This document shows positions 23,062 to 34,744 of a DNA stretch of 64,000 nucleotides, one piece after another; position 1 is the stretch's first letter; each line of letters begins with the position of its first letter. Under the pieces are notes generated by a model. The model was not told the DNA's origin. It made no database searches and worked only from the letters and a program-made list of their open reading frames with translations. The position numbers and the translations under genes were made by a program. Origin of the DNA: Icerya purchasi (taxonomy: Eukaryota; Arthropoda; Insecta; Hemiptera; Monophlebidae); assembly GCA_039619475.1 (NCBI GenBank), contig CM077115.1:484480400-484544399 (forward strand), given 5' to 3'.

Positions 23062-23807
23062 GTAAATAGTAAAAATATATGTAGATATTGTAAAAAAAAA
23101 AACAAAAAAAAACAACAACTGTAAAATCGTAATTAATATAATACCAAATACTTAATTGGATGGGTTATATTAATTCCGTTATTATAATGAATCAATATTT
23201 TTATTAAATAAATGTACCCTACCCGAAGTTTCGGGAATGGGGGGGGGAAAGATAACACGATCCTTATCTAAAATTATTAAACATTTTTTAAATGCGAGCA
23301 TAATTCCTTTATTTTGTATGTTTATAGTATATTTTTTTGTTTACAGAAGTATCGCTTCTTTTTTTATAATAAGAATCCTATTATCTTTATTACTGGAGGA
23401 CCTTTACTGCAAAATCAATTCTAAGTAGAATCTTTTGAAACGTTATTTTTGAGGTTTGAGTCTACAATCTTAATTCCGATAAAACGATCTGTAATGCACT
23501 TTTGCATATTGCGCATTTTTCAAAGAGTAAAATTTCGCTGTTATTGCGATTATGATACATATATACACATCCATGCATATATGCATATATATATATATAT
23601 ATACATATATATAAAGTCGGCCATTTTGGCGTTCAGGGGGGCTCTGCCCCTTGAGCCCTATTGCTTACATTTTCCCTTTCTTTTCTATGCTTTGTATGAA
23701 ATTATCAAAATATACGACGTCATTCTTACCGGCGTGATACATTTTTTTGTTACAAAATCTAATGGGTGCGTGATTAAGAATGACGTTTTCATTTAACAAT
23801 TAACTTT
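23062..23807. other. non-coding, AT-rich with a GC hairpin
   Basis: It holds an A-rich tract (23090-23112), a G8 run near 23239, a (TA)n tract at 23587-23613, and a GGGGC-TCT-GCCCC hairpin at 23638-23650 set in a GC-rich patch. No gene is supported. The patch probably belongs to the same repeat as the minisatellite downstream. Confidence 0.45.
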
Positions 23808-23937
23808 CGTTACATAAAATACTGACATTTTTTCGTTACATAAAATACTGACATTTTTTCGTTATATAAAATACTGACATTTTTTCGTTACATAAAATAC
23901 TGACATTTTTTCGTTACATAAAATTAGGGCATTTTTT
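23808..23937. repeat. 26-bp minisatellite, five units
   Basis: Five head-to-tail 26-bp units begin with CGTTACATAAAATACTGACA and end in T6, starting at 23808, 23834, 23860, 23886 and 23912. Unit 3 has one change (TTATAT for TTACAT). Unit 5 diverges after the first 13 bases. The period is exact, so the array is young or homogenised. Confidence 0.95.
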
Positions 23938-24362
23938 CTAACGGGGGCTGGCTTTGAGAGTTACGTTGTAATTAATATATATATAACTCAGTGCTTTTAT
24001 TTTAATAGGGATTTAGGTAAAATCTAAAAGATAAAATCTAATTATTAATAACTATGAATCGTGTAACGTTTTTGTATGGAATATGCTTTAATGAAATTTT
24101 TAAAAAAGAGTTTAGATTCTAATATAAATAAAAATAGAAGGAACGAAGACAACTATCCCAAAATGGGATGTAGTTGTTTTTGTGCTTTTATATTTAAAAA
24201 CAACATATAAATGAATCGGCATAATTTTTTACACCTCCCATACACACACATGTAAAAATGTCTGCCTTTGTTACTGCTGCGATATTTATGAAGTTCCCAC
24301 ATATATGTATATATATTATATACATTTATATATATTATATATATGCATATATATATTATATA
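23938..24362. other. non-coding with (TA)n tracts
   Basis: No gene is supported. TA-rich tracts lie at 23976-23989 and 24299-24363. Confidence 0.5.
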
Positions 24363-24525
24363 GGTTTACCCAGCCTGAAATAATTGAGTACCAGAGAATT
24401 ATCTGGGGGAAAGTAAAGGCGGCTGAGAGAAAGGAACTGGCCCCAATATTCTCATCAGATCCATTAGGCTTAGTGATGCTCTGCCAGGGGTATATAGGAC
24501 TTGCTTTACTTTTACTTTATATATA
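24363..24525 (+). repeat. SINE-like element with TTTACTT-type tail (copy 2)
   Basis: The body contains AAAGTAAAGGCGGCTGAGAG, CCCCAATATTCTC and AGATCCATTAGGCTTA. It is followed by GGGGTATATAGGACTTGCTT and a TTTACTTTTACTTTA tail. The first three blocks recur in the same order at 55429-55480, and the tail recurs at 55965-55998. No pol III A/B boxes are obvious, so calling it a SINE is an inference from length and tail. Confidence 0.6.
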
Positions 24526-25612
24526 TCTATATATATAAAAATGGATGTCCGTATATATGAGATCGATAAACTCTGATACCGTTTGACCGATCGCCATGAA
24601 AGTTAGCACATGAATTTTTTCATGAAGAAGGTTTTTATGCTAACCAATTGGTTGTAACTCCGCAGAGATCAAGAGAAAAAAGTCCAAAATTTAAATTGCA
24701 AAAATACTAAAAGAAAAAAAAACCAATAAAATACAGGAATTTTCTTCTGTAGATTCTAATGAATTTTTGAACAGTGAGATAGATTTATCCGAAAATACGA
24801 AAGAAAATTTGAAACAGGATAATTTTGGAAAAGAAATTAAGTTTAAAATAAAAAATTGGAAAAATATGTATTTCGTATGTTTCAATTAATTATATTTACT
24901 GGCTGCCAAATATTATGGCTTGCCAGTTTATTATATTCTTTTAGTTTATTAAATTGTTGCACATTAAGCGAAATGCCATTTAGAAACCTGGCTTCTCCTT
25001 CTTCTTCTGTCTATATATATATGTTGGTCAAGTTTAATTGTAACGTAGCATATTCCTACAACATCGGTACACAGTAATTGGGACTGTGATTAGTAATTGG
25101 TGAGTACGTTTCAAATGAAATACCATAGTTGCATTCTAATCGAAATGCTATTTAGAAACTTATTCACCAATTAATTTAGAAAATCCATGTTTTTCGCATG
25201 GTTAACTATATGTTGCTTGCTCCATAGTAGGAACTCCAAAAAATCTGCACATCTATACACTAAATTATAAAACAAAAAACATTGTTCATCCACTTTCGTT
25301 ACGCTAGATGTTAGTATTAATTTGAGATATTTAAAGTTAGTTCGGCTGTATGATGAATGGAATATTAAAATATATTGTTCATTCGCGTGAATTAATAATA
25401 AAAAAAAAAGTTATATAATTTATCGCAACTCTGTAACAACAATAATAATAATAAATTATTATAAATATGAGTAATCTTTCATTTTTACACATTTTGCGAC
25501 AAAGCTTTATAGATTTTTCGTTATAACATACAGACCATCCATTTTAGATATATATACATAGAATAGTAAATAAATATACACTGACAGGACAACGTCTGCC
25601 GGGTTCAGCTGA
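24526..25612 (+). mobile_element. Helitron-like non-autonomous element
   Basis: The 5' end is TCTATATATATAAAAATGGA, a form common at insect Helitron starts, and is preceded by A (24525). Shortly inside is GTTTGACCGATCGCCATGAA, a phrase often seen in such 5' regions. The 3' end is CTGCCGGGTTCAGCTGA, a CTRR terminus (CTGA), followed by T (25613). Insertion between A and T is the Helitron rule. A 3' hairpin is not clear, and no Rep/helicase coding remains in the 1.09 kb. TA repeats on both sides make the exact ends uncertain. Confidence 0.55.
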
Positions 25613-25636
25613 TATATATATATATATATATATATA
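25612..25636. repeat. (TA)n microsatellite
   Basis: About twelve AT units directly abut the Helitron-like 3' end. Confidence 0.85.
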
Positions 25637-28149
25637 AATATAAAAAATAAAATAGTGATACCGATTTATGCTCAAGCTAGAAATTATCATTTCATCTATC
25701 CAGCATCCTCCTATTGTTCTGATAAGAACAGCCGAAATAATTCAAGGACGTTTATTCCACTGAAATCTAAAATCCCCCGTTTATGGTTAAATAGTTGATC
25801 GGCGTTGAGGCTGTGTGTCTTTAGTGACTTACAGTAGCGGTATGGGGTATGTGACGTGTTCGCCCTCTTAAAGTCATTGAGTTGACGGAAGTTCTATAAA
25901 TCTCGCATAGCTTCTGCTGTAATGTTAATTCTGTTCGAATATTCGACCATCTTCGTAGGTTTAGTTTTTAATTGTCCAACGTTAGATTAGGTAGTGTGTT
26001 TCGTTCGGCCAGAACCTGATAACCCGATTCTATAAGTTAAGAATATAGAAAAATTCCTCTTTCGCTAGATTAATGTACGTTGTTAACGAGCCCCAGAAAT
26101 GAAATTTAAAAAAATAACAATTTTAATTGTCTGTCGATTGTGGCCATGAATCAGTTTGCGTGTACACAGGAGTATTTAGTCGCAAGCCGCACTACATTTT
26201 GCAAATCGAAGGGCGTTTTTAGAATTTGCGCAGTCTACGTTGGAAGATGAAAATAATTTACTGAATTTAGTCACTGAAATCGATTTTTTTTTGTTTTAGT
26301 CGTCGAAATTAGTTTCATTCTCGTTTCGTTTTTCGCTTAAAGTGAAGAAATTCGCCGTACGAAGAGTATCGTTTTGTCGTCGTCCTGGTCCCGCGTGTTT
26401 TGCTCAGAGGACCGAAAAAGAGCTTCGTTTTCATCGGTTTTGAATATTTTTGTTTTTCACGTTTTTGCGCGTTTTTTTTCCAATCGTTTTTTGTGGAATA
26501 CACGGGGAGCTGTGTTGTCTAAAGTGATTTCTTTCGTGGGAATTTTCCAGCGTTTTGATACGTGTGCAGAATTTCCGTAATGGTCCAATGCTCGCTTGAT
26601 AATATTAATCAATTTTTTCATCTTTTTCGTTCTGAAGGAGGAATTTTCCAGAAAATCCAGGCCTATTGGGTCACGAATTAGGGGGTCAAAATTAATTCGA
26701 AAAAAAGTTTGTTTTTTTCTTTTCTGTTTAGTATATCGAAGAGGAAGAGAGTCGCAGAAAACAAAAATCATATCAATATGCGCATATGCCATATGTATCG
26801 GTGGCGAATCCTGCAGTGTTTCTTGTCATGCGACAAAACCCCAAAGTAAATTAAGAGAGAAAGAAATCTGTCGGCATGTCTCTGGTAGAGCGGAGATTAA
26901 CCTGGCTAAAGGAGAAAGACACTTTTTAGCCTGCCGAAAGAAATCCGTGTAGCCACTTATTGAGCATGCGAAGAAAAATTCTTAATGAATAAGACACTAT
27001 AGTCGCTCAATCAGTATGAAGTAATTGGATTTCGATTTGACGATGATCTATTCGTTTTCTTTTTTTCTTCGTTGGGCGCTCCGAGTACTTCTCCAACGTT
27101 AGCCAGTCACTAAGTGCTCATACGCACATGTATGGCAGAAGCATAAACAGCCAATCAGATCGAGCGTTTGACCAACCAAGTACTTTTCTACTTTATCAGA
27201 ACAACTAGGCCGTTCTACACTGTACGTTTTTTTCCTTTTATCCGAGCGATAGCGTCTCGTATGGTGTTTTCAAACTACCTCTACTGTGTCAAAGCTGTTA
27301 CTGTTATTTTATCATAGTGAAATGCCTTCACACATCTGTATCAGTATTATCTATCGTAGCGTTGATCGGGAGCTTACAAAAATAGAAAAAGTTCGCCTAT
27401 TCAGCGAGCAGCAGTTTATACATTCGCTTGATGAAATGTACCGCTAACAAACATTTGCCAACTGCGACAAACGAAAAGCGGTCTAAAGCGGCAGAGCAAC
27501 GAACCAGCAGAATTAAATCGGCAATTTAGAAAAGTTTATTAATGCGAGTAGGCGCCTTTACTTTTTTAAAAAGATTTCTTAATGTGGTTGTCTCGGAATT
27601 GATTGTAGTCTTGCGTAGTACACAACCTATATCTGTACAACTAAAAATATGCGAATAGGTTGCCACCAACCGAATGGTTGAGGAAATGATATTGATGATA
27701 AATTTTCCTTTAAATAATATATTTCAATTTGTTTTTTTATTATAATACGAATTTGCTGTATATATTTCACTTTATAGTTCTAAGTTGAGGTTATTTATTA
27801 ATATTCTTTTTATTTATTTATTTAGGTTTTTTTTTTTTTTAAATTTGTATTATTCCTTTTCGTTGTTTACATAAATTATTTGTAGTAGATTTGTTATTTT
27901 TTTTTAAAATCTAAATTTAAATATGAAATTTCTCTCGAATAAATTTTATTTTTTTCTTAAATTTAAAGAAATGAAATACGCACAATTACAAAATGCGTGC
28001 CATTGTAGGTCGGATTAATTCAATTTCAGCACTTTTATGTCTTAAAGAAATATCACATAAAAAACTCAAGATTATATATAGATATATACATATGAAAAAA
28101 ATAAAACTTTACCGAATGTAACTAAGTTTGTGTTAGGTGTACTTTTATT
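25637..28149. other. unassigned sequence
   Basis: No gene is supported. The 26150-26960 part is GC-richer, with open frames on both strands (for example + 26596-26952), but I see no domain or splice-consistent exon. T-rich DNA follows to 28 kb. Confidence 0.45.
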
Positions 28150-28641
28150 CTTAGGTTTTGGTCGGATGTGCACACTTCCTCTTTTTCTAACAATTGTTCG
28201 TTTTATTTAGTCTTCCTGTTAATCTATGGTTCCTTTTGTTCCCCTCACTTCGTCGTTCTGTTGCTGTTATCTCCATTATTTAGCTATGTTTTTAAGCCAT
28301 ACTGTGTATTATCTTCCTCATGTTTTCATTTTTCGTTGGTTTCCTCTCCTTATTGTCCTCTCCACTTAAATGAAGCGCCTGTTTGCAATGCTGATCACGT
28401 GTTCATTAAATGTTCATTTGTTTCAGTTGAGCGTTCCACATTCCGGTTTGCTGCGATTTGATCTTCCTACTTCATATATTGTGCTTCTTACATTTTGTCT
28501 TTTTCTTCTCCAAACACTGTGTTCCCGCTATTTGTTCCTTTTCGCTGACAACATTTGATATCGTATACGGATATAATTGATTCCTTCCCCTTCTAAAAAG
28601 TTTCCCCTGGTTGGCGCTCCAAAAAAAAAGAAAAAAAAAAG
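28150..28641 (+). mobile_element. LINE family A 3' fragment
   Basis: Degenerate frames carry family A C-terminal signatures: HTSSFSNNCSFYL (compare TSSFSNSHSFYQ at 13.05 kb), CPLHLNEAPVCNADHVFIKC (knuckle region) and FVSVERSTFRF. The 3' UTR ends at an interrupted A tract, 28621-28640. There are several stops; 5'-truncated. Confidence 0.75.
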
Positions 28642-29797
28642 GAAATTTTCAGTCCCAGAATGCGAGAAATTTCATTAAAAATATGTCGTTTCGCTCTAAA
28701 AGTCATCGGTCAGTGGATCCGGTTAGTAAATAAAAAAACGAGGTATGGTAATGAGTGGTACTGGATGCTTTAATAGAAGGCTACCGCGTAACGAGCTCTA
28801 ATTAATGCAGCCGCTAAAATTATTCAAAATTCAGGTACTTTACTTAATTCTTTTATTGTTCGTCTATTAAATTTCTTCTTTCCACCCATTCGCGCTCACT
28901 TACATGCACGTACATTTTTCCTGGAAATTTTATCATTATTAATTCAGCGTAGCTACCAACCAACCGATATAGAACGACTGATAAAAGCTCTTTGAACGAT
29001 CGCATGCTATCAGTGCAAATTAGCATTTTTTGTTCTTTTAAAAAGAAGAAGAAAAAAAAAAAAAGGAATAACTACTTTCAAATGAATATTTTCTTTTATT
29101 GGGAGCTAGCTTTTAAAAAGTGATGAAAGGGAAAATTTTCAAAAAATTAATATACACCTCGGGAGGATAATATTTTAAAATAAAAATTTTAAATTGAAAA
29201 CATTTCTGCTATTCTTTGAAAAAAAGACTTGAAAAGATGGAAATTTTTTCGTATATTTAATGCGTTGCTGAAGGTGTGTGCGAGTGTGTGTGCGTACGTT
29301 ATTACGTGCTTTAGACTGACTTAATAAAACAATGTCGAATGATTAAATTGCATGTATTGCGCTTGTGTGGAATACGAATAGACGAGTTAAAGTACACTGT
29401 AGAAAAGCGGAGAAGTGTGCGACTGTAACAAAAAAGCGGACCTAGTTTTATGGTTGGCCGTTTTTGTTTTTTTTTTTTGGTGGAAATACTCTCGTCTCGT
29501 CGAGCTATTATTACGGGTATGTAGAATTATATCAGCTGAAATGTCTTTTGCATTTTATTCGTTCAGGTCATCCGAAGTAACTTATTATCTGTTTATACGT
29601 TGTATGTATGTATATATATGCACCAAGAAATTTTACGTATATATATCTGCATTTCTGTTGGATAAGTGGCGATAAAGCTGTTATTTATAGTTATTCTGGA
29701 ATGTATTTAACTGTTGTCAGCTCTGTGAAATATACAAAAAAAAAATTAAGAAAGTATAATTTTTGTACAATATTAATTTAACACCATCCAACTCCGC
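28642..29797. other. unassigned sequence
   Basis: No gene is supported. The + frame 29415-29675 passes through a T tract and has no motif. The stretch ends at the left target-site duplication of LINE B. Confidence 0.45.
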
Positions 29798-29815
29798 TAA
29801 TAATTATTATATTTT

Positions 29816-31053
29816 TTAATCATCCAAAAGACGAACAGGGCATTATTCTGCCATATTTCCCGCCAAATACGCTTAGAGACTATTTTACTGCGGTGAAAGC
29901 AGTCACCGGCAGTAATCTCGATATAATCGCGGGGTCTCGTATCAGTCGAGACCGTGTAATTATTTTCCTTAAATCGCAAAAAATAACTGACAATTTTTTT
30001 GCCGGAGGCGGAACGATTACATTAGCAGAGCGGACAATTCAGGCAGCACGAATTAGATAACCAGCTAATAAAGTTGTTCTATCAAACGTATCGGCCACTA
30101 TACCGAACGAAACACTTTCGTCATACCTCGTTTCAGCACTATCCCTTAAGCTAATATCACCAATATCAATATTAAGAGTCAACCCCTCGGACGATGAGTT
30201 TGCACACGTAATAAGCTGGCGAAGACAGGTGTATATCGAGCATATGAACTGTGCAAATATTCCTAGATCATTTTTATTACGAAATAATGACCACGATCAT
30301 AGAATTTTCATCCAAATTGAAGACCACGTATGTCCAAACTGCAGAAAAGAGAATAAACTGGTGAACACGCAACAAGAGAGTCATTCCAGCCGTCCAGACA
30401 TCATCTGCCAACCTCAACAGCTAACCGCGGACCATGATAGCGATTTGCCCCAGACAGTACAGAAGGAAACCCATGTCTCCCCCTTAACGATAGACACCAC
30501 AGGTCCAGACAAAATAAATTCAAATACCACAATTGAGCAACCGGAAATAGAGATGGACACGGACGCTAGTCCGCTGAAACGGCCTCGTCCCAAGACCCCA
30601 GATGCACTTGCTGACCCGAGGCCGGCGATTTTCCCATCGCGGTCGCTACCAAAACGGCCAGCTCTCTACATTAATCAACCAGATAAGAAAGAAGAGCATC
30701 ATGCACCAGCTGAGCCGCATAACGAACAGCCAACCCGAGAGCCAGGAGACGTAACTGAAAAAGCCAAGCACCTTTTCAACGCCGAACAACCAACGTTTAT
30801 GATGGGATTTGAAGAATTTAAAACATTTATCCAGGCAGTAGCGACGAACCCAAAGTACATCTCATATGCAACTGATTATACAAGGAGTTATGACGAGCTA
30901 GTATACATGCTGGCAGCAGTTAAACCATATCTTATCGGCAGAAGCATTAAAAGTCGCTGCTCCGGAATTATAAGGAAATTATCGGAACAAACGATCACAA
31001 CGTCTGAAGACGAACGACATCATAGCGACGGCAACGTATCCAACACAAATTAA
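29816..31053 (+). pseudogene. LINE B ORF1 (RNA-binding protein), one stop
   Basis: Frame 1 reads through from the left junction (first residues HPKDEQGIILPYFPPNTLRD) to TAA 31053, broken by a single TAA at 30058-30060. After the stop comes ANKVVLSNVSATIPNETL, then ISPISILRVNPSDDEFAHVI and SWRRQVYIEH. This is the conserved core of insect I-type ORF1 proteins (nucleic-acid chaperones that coat element RNA). A zinc-knuckle remnant VCPNCRKENK at about residue 175 keeps the first two Cys but not the His/Cys pair. The middle is a Pro/Glu-rich linker. The C-terminus has a conserved FEEFKTFIQ..SYDELVYML segment. The natural start is missing through 5' truncation. Later open translation could start at Met 30244, but that is not the native start. 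Confidence 0.8.
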
Positions 31054-31125
31054 TAAACTTCCCTTGTCCATAAAGTATTACAATTATTATTTGACTCATT
31101 CTCAAAATAAATAAATAAATGAATA

Positions 31126-32007
31126 ATGACTACTAGAGACAGTATTATGCAATGGAACTGCAGAGGCCTTTTCAAGCATATAGAAGAACTCAAATTACTA
31201 ATTAGTGATTGGACGTCGGGCATCATCTGCCTCCAAGAAACGCATTTGAAACCAACCTAGTCTTTCTCGCTTAAAAATTTTATAGTCTACCGATCAGATT
31301 ACTCTCAAGGAATATCAGCGTGTGGAGGCGTTGCCACACTAGTGCATAAGTCTTTACCATCCCAACTCCTTAGTATTACCACAGAGCTACAAGCAGTAAA
31401 AGTTACAGTAAAGCTGCCATCCCTTTCTTCCCCTTCTATAACAATATGTAACTGTTATTTCCCTCCTTCAGTAAATATTTCTGAAGCTCAGATTGAGAGG
31501 TTGCTTCGTCAGTTACCCACTCCCGTGACTTGGATAGGTGATTTTAACGCTCATTCCCCTCAATGGGGTGCTGCCTATACCAATGCGCGGGGAAACGTAA
31601 TTTCTGACTGCGTACTAGGTAGCGATTTAATATTGCTGAGACCTCCGTCCCATACACACTTCAATGCAACTCACAACACGTTTTCAACAATAGACCTTGC
31701 CTTCATTTCAACGGTGCTGATCCCTTATGTAAACATCATGGTGCACCAGGATTTATGCTCCAGTGACCATTACCCCATTTTTATTCATTTTCCTACTCTG
31801 TCACCCACGCGACGCCCTATCCATGTGCAACCACGATTCGCGTTCCAGAAGGCGGACTGGAGCACTTATCGAGATAAAACTATAATACCCTGTCGCCCTG
31901 CACTAAGTATAGAAGAAAACTTGTCCATCTTCACTCATGCGATCAATAATGCAGCCCGAGCAACGATTCCGTCCACATCGAATTATCAGCGCCGATGCGT
32001 TCCATAG
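31126..32007 (+). pseudogene. LINE B ORF2, AP-like endonuclease domain
   Basis: ORF2 starts at ATG 31126, 70 bp after ORF1, as is usual for two-ORF LINEs. The apurinic-type endonuclease that nicks the target is recognisable by its order of motifs: IMQWNCRGL (N), ICLQETHLKP (E), an in-frame TAG at 31258, WIGDFNAHSPQWG (D, N), STIDLAFIS (D) and CSSDHYPIFIH (SDH). The catalytic residues are present, but the stop separates the first two motifs from the rest. The frame ends at TAG 32005-32007 in a segment reading RRCVP-stop-W, where family members normally have two Trp; the TAG most likely replaces TGG. Confidence 0.85.
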
Positions 32008-33755
32008 TGGTGCCCAGAAAATGTGCGATAATGTGGAAGAAGATAAAGGCGCTGAATGGTAACCCTAGTTCCACTCCGACCCCCTCCTTACTTATAAATG
32101 GGACGCTGGTGACAGATGAATCCGAGGTGGCGGGTGCTTTTGCGCTCCACTTCACAAATGTTTCCTCCTCTGCCTCGTACACTCCCAATTTCTTGGAACA
32201 AAAAACATCAGTGGAAAGTGAACCAATATCATTCCTTTCCGAGAAAGATGAAGCGTTCAACCTTCCTTTCTCAATAGATGAATTGAACTTCCAACTAAAT
32301 AAAACTAGAAACAGTGCGCCCGGTGCGGATTCAATTCACCCACCCATGTTGACGCATCTCTCTCCTTCCGCTAAAAGTCTCCTACTGCATATTTATAATC
32401 AAATCTGGTCCTCATCATCCATCCCTAACTCCTGGAAAACTGCTTTAGTAATCCCTGTTCTTAAATCAAACAAAGATCCTTTCCTTCCTCAAAGTTACAG
32501 GCCAATTTCCTTAATATCGGTCCTTTCAAAAACTCTGGAATAAATGGTGAATAGGCGTCTCTATTCCGTCCTAGAATCTTTGGAGATCCTATCTGCAATC
32601 CAGGTCGGTGGCCGTACATCAAAATCCGCAATTATGCACCTTCTGAGCCTCCAAAGGCAAATACTTACAGCCCAAAACAGAAAGCAATACTTATATTCGG
32701 TCTTTTTTGACCTTGAAAAAGCTTTCGACCGCGTATGGCGATATGGTGTGCTTACTAAGCTGAAGAACGCTGGAATCAGCGGAAACATGGGCAATTTCAT
32801 CCTTAACTTTCTTTCTGATAGGGCGATCCGAGTTGGGATTGGCTCTAAAATATCTTCCTCCTTCCTTATCGAAAATGGTATTCCGCAAGGCTCAGCGCTG
32901 AGCGTAACATTGTTTATATTATACATAAATGATATGGCAGATTGTATACGGCCGCCAGTTACAGCCCGTTTATATATTCATGATCTTAATATATCCCTTC
33001 CTTCTAACCTCCCGTCCAATGCGAAATCAATCCTTCAATCAACAATCAATAACTTGGAAATATGGGCTGATAACAATGGCGTGGAATTCTCTCCGACAAA
33101 ATCCGTATGTGTGAAATTTCACAAGAGACGCCAGCGTGATCCCGATTCCGACATAACTCTTTTCCTAAGGAATTCACCACTCCCGTTGCTCCACACAATT
33201 AAATTCTTGGGTCTTGTGTTTGATGAAAAACTGTCCTGGTCACATCACATTCACCATCTTAAAAATAAATGCATGAAATCCTTAAATATTCTAAAATGTT
33301 TGTCCAATCCGAAATATAGCATAGATCCTAAGCTCCTGCTAACTGTGTACAAATCTCTCACTTTAAGTAAATTGACCTATGGGTGCCAAGTTTATTTCTC
33401 ATCAAACAACGCACTCCTTAAACCACTTGACACAATCCATCATACTGCTATACGAATTATCTTGGGAGCGCATAGGACGTCGCCATCGTTGGAAATCTGT
33501 TCACTAGCGGGCATCCCACCCTTAACGGTTATCCGAAATTCTTATGAATTCAGAGATTTATTTTACTGGTACCAAGCTAAATTACGCCGCAACGATAATT
33601 CAGAAATCCCACTATCGTCTTTTCCAAACGATCCCCTCCCCAGTGTACATCTCTCCTTAAGGAAAGAGGAATTAACTGGAACTCTGACCTTGCATATCAG
33701 CATGTTGAACTCCCCTGGGAGGATACTCCGATTGTTGCGGATTTATCTCTGCTGA
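32008..33755 (+). pseudogene. LINE B ORF2, reverse transcriptase domain, catalytic loss
   Basis: The coding frame moves to frame 3 near 32020, where the usual ~60-residue basic linker between endonuclease and RT appears to be missing. RT motifs follow: SAPGADSIHPPML, PVLKSNKDPFLPQSYRPISL, an in-frame TAA at 32541, FFDLEKAFDRVW (motif A, Asp present) and NGIPQGSALSVTLFILYIND (motif B). In the position of the YADD box it reads LYIHDLN: the first catalytic Asp is His, so the enzyme would be dead even if the frame were open. The thumb continues with KFLGLVFDEKLSWSHHI and TAIRIILGA to a frame break near 33700. Confidence 0.85.
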
Positions 33756-34643
33756 GCGATCGCTCGGACCAGGATATCATACTGCCGTCCCAGTACGTGA
33801 CGGAAAAAATGCAACTTTTTCCCAGCTACAGACAGCTGTATACAGATGGTGCCAAAGCAAACCCCCTCAATGGGTTCTCGCCGGTAGCTTGCGCCTACGA
33901 GGTGGAGGGAGTTGTTCATGCGGTTCGGCTCCACGACTTCTGTTCAGTGCTGGTGGGGGAGCTGTATGGTATTTTCTTCTGCTTGAGAGAATATCTGCAG
34001 TCTTACCCCCAACGTCGAAATGCATTTGTAATCACAGATTCCTTGCAATCGATTAGGACACTCCAGACACCTAAAACCTCTCACACATTATCTCGAAAAA
34101 TAAAGCGCATCATTAACGTGCTTTTCCGGGCTGGCTCACAGGTAACATTCTTGTGGGTCCCGGGTCATACCGGTGTGCCGCGGAATGAGCGTGTGAACTT
34201 GGCTGCTATGGCAGCAACATATAGTCCAATGCCCGAAGGTGCCCCCCTGCCTCCAGCTGGGGCCCCCCTTTTTTCAGCAACATAAGGCAGAGACATGGGA
34301 AATTATGTGGTCGGCTCACACATCATGGCTGCGATCCATTAAGGTGAGCACTGAGTCTTGGTGGCCACCGATATACATGTCCCGCAGAGAGTTTGCAGCA
34401 TTAACTAGACTCCGCATAGGGCACACAGCAATATCCCACAACTATTTGTTGGAAGGAACATCTCCTCCCTCTGCCTGTTCCATGTGCAATTCCCCAATTT
34501 CACCAACCGTTGAACACGTTCTGGAACATTGCCTGCCTGCAGGCACCTCCAACTTACCGACGGTTGCGTTGTCAAACGAATCAAAACAGGTCCAGGATAT
34601 ACTAAACCATATTAGAGCGGCTAACATATTAAAACACTTCTGA
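33756..34643 (+). pseudogene. LINE B ORF2, RNase H and zinc knuckle
   Basis: RNase H, which removes the RNA strand after cDNA synthesis, lies in frame 2: LYTDGAK (first Asp), GELYGIF (Glu), VITDSLQSI (Asp) and TFLWVPGHTGVPRNERVN, where the last Asp of the family pattern has become Asn. A frame shift at about 34250 leads into frame 3 with EFAALTRLRIGHTAISHNYL and a CSMCNSPISPTVEHVLEHC knuckle (C-x2-C-x10-H-x4-C), ending at TGA 34643. The 3' UTR of about 70 bp has an imperfect CATGTGCTG/CAGCACATG hairpin (34657-34696), which may be the RT recognition structure. Confidence 0.8.
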
Positions 34644-34744
34644 TCCTCCACTGATCCATGTGCTGTAATAATCCCGGCAATTACACACAGCACATGGACC
34701 ATATAAATTTAAAGAAGAAAAAAAAATAATAATTATTATATTTT

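Larger units (their letters stand above)
29798..34744 (+). mobile_element. I-type LINE, family B, with target-site duplication
   Basis: The 18-bp word TAATAATTATTATATTTT occurs at 29798-29815 and again at 34727-34744. It extends to 23 bp with one mismatch (T/C). This is the direct repeat made by target-primed insertion. Between the copies lie ORF1, ORF2 (endonuclease, RT, RNase H, zinc knuckle), a short 3' UTR and an A-rich tail (34711-34726). The element begins inside ORF1 with no 5' UTR or ATG, so it is slightly 5'-truncated. Domain order and the RNase H fit the I clade or a close relative. It is inactive. Confidence 0.9.

Noticed and set aside
23808..23937. A CRISPR-like array, suggested by five regular repeats.
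   Set aside because: Units are directly tandem with no unique spacers, and the genome is eukaryotic.
24526..25612. A full autonomous Helitron.
   Set aside because: No Rep or helicase coding remnant is visible in the 1.09 kb.
26374..26952. Overlapping open frames on both strands in a GC-richer patch, considered as host exons.
   Set aside because: No splice-consistent exon chain and no protein family recognised; AAA motifs of midasin are absent.
31943..32260. Minus-strand frames (also 32561-32926, 34442-34702) over LINE B.
   Set aside because: They are antisense shadows of ORF2 coding.
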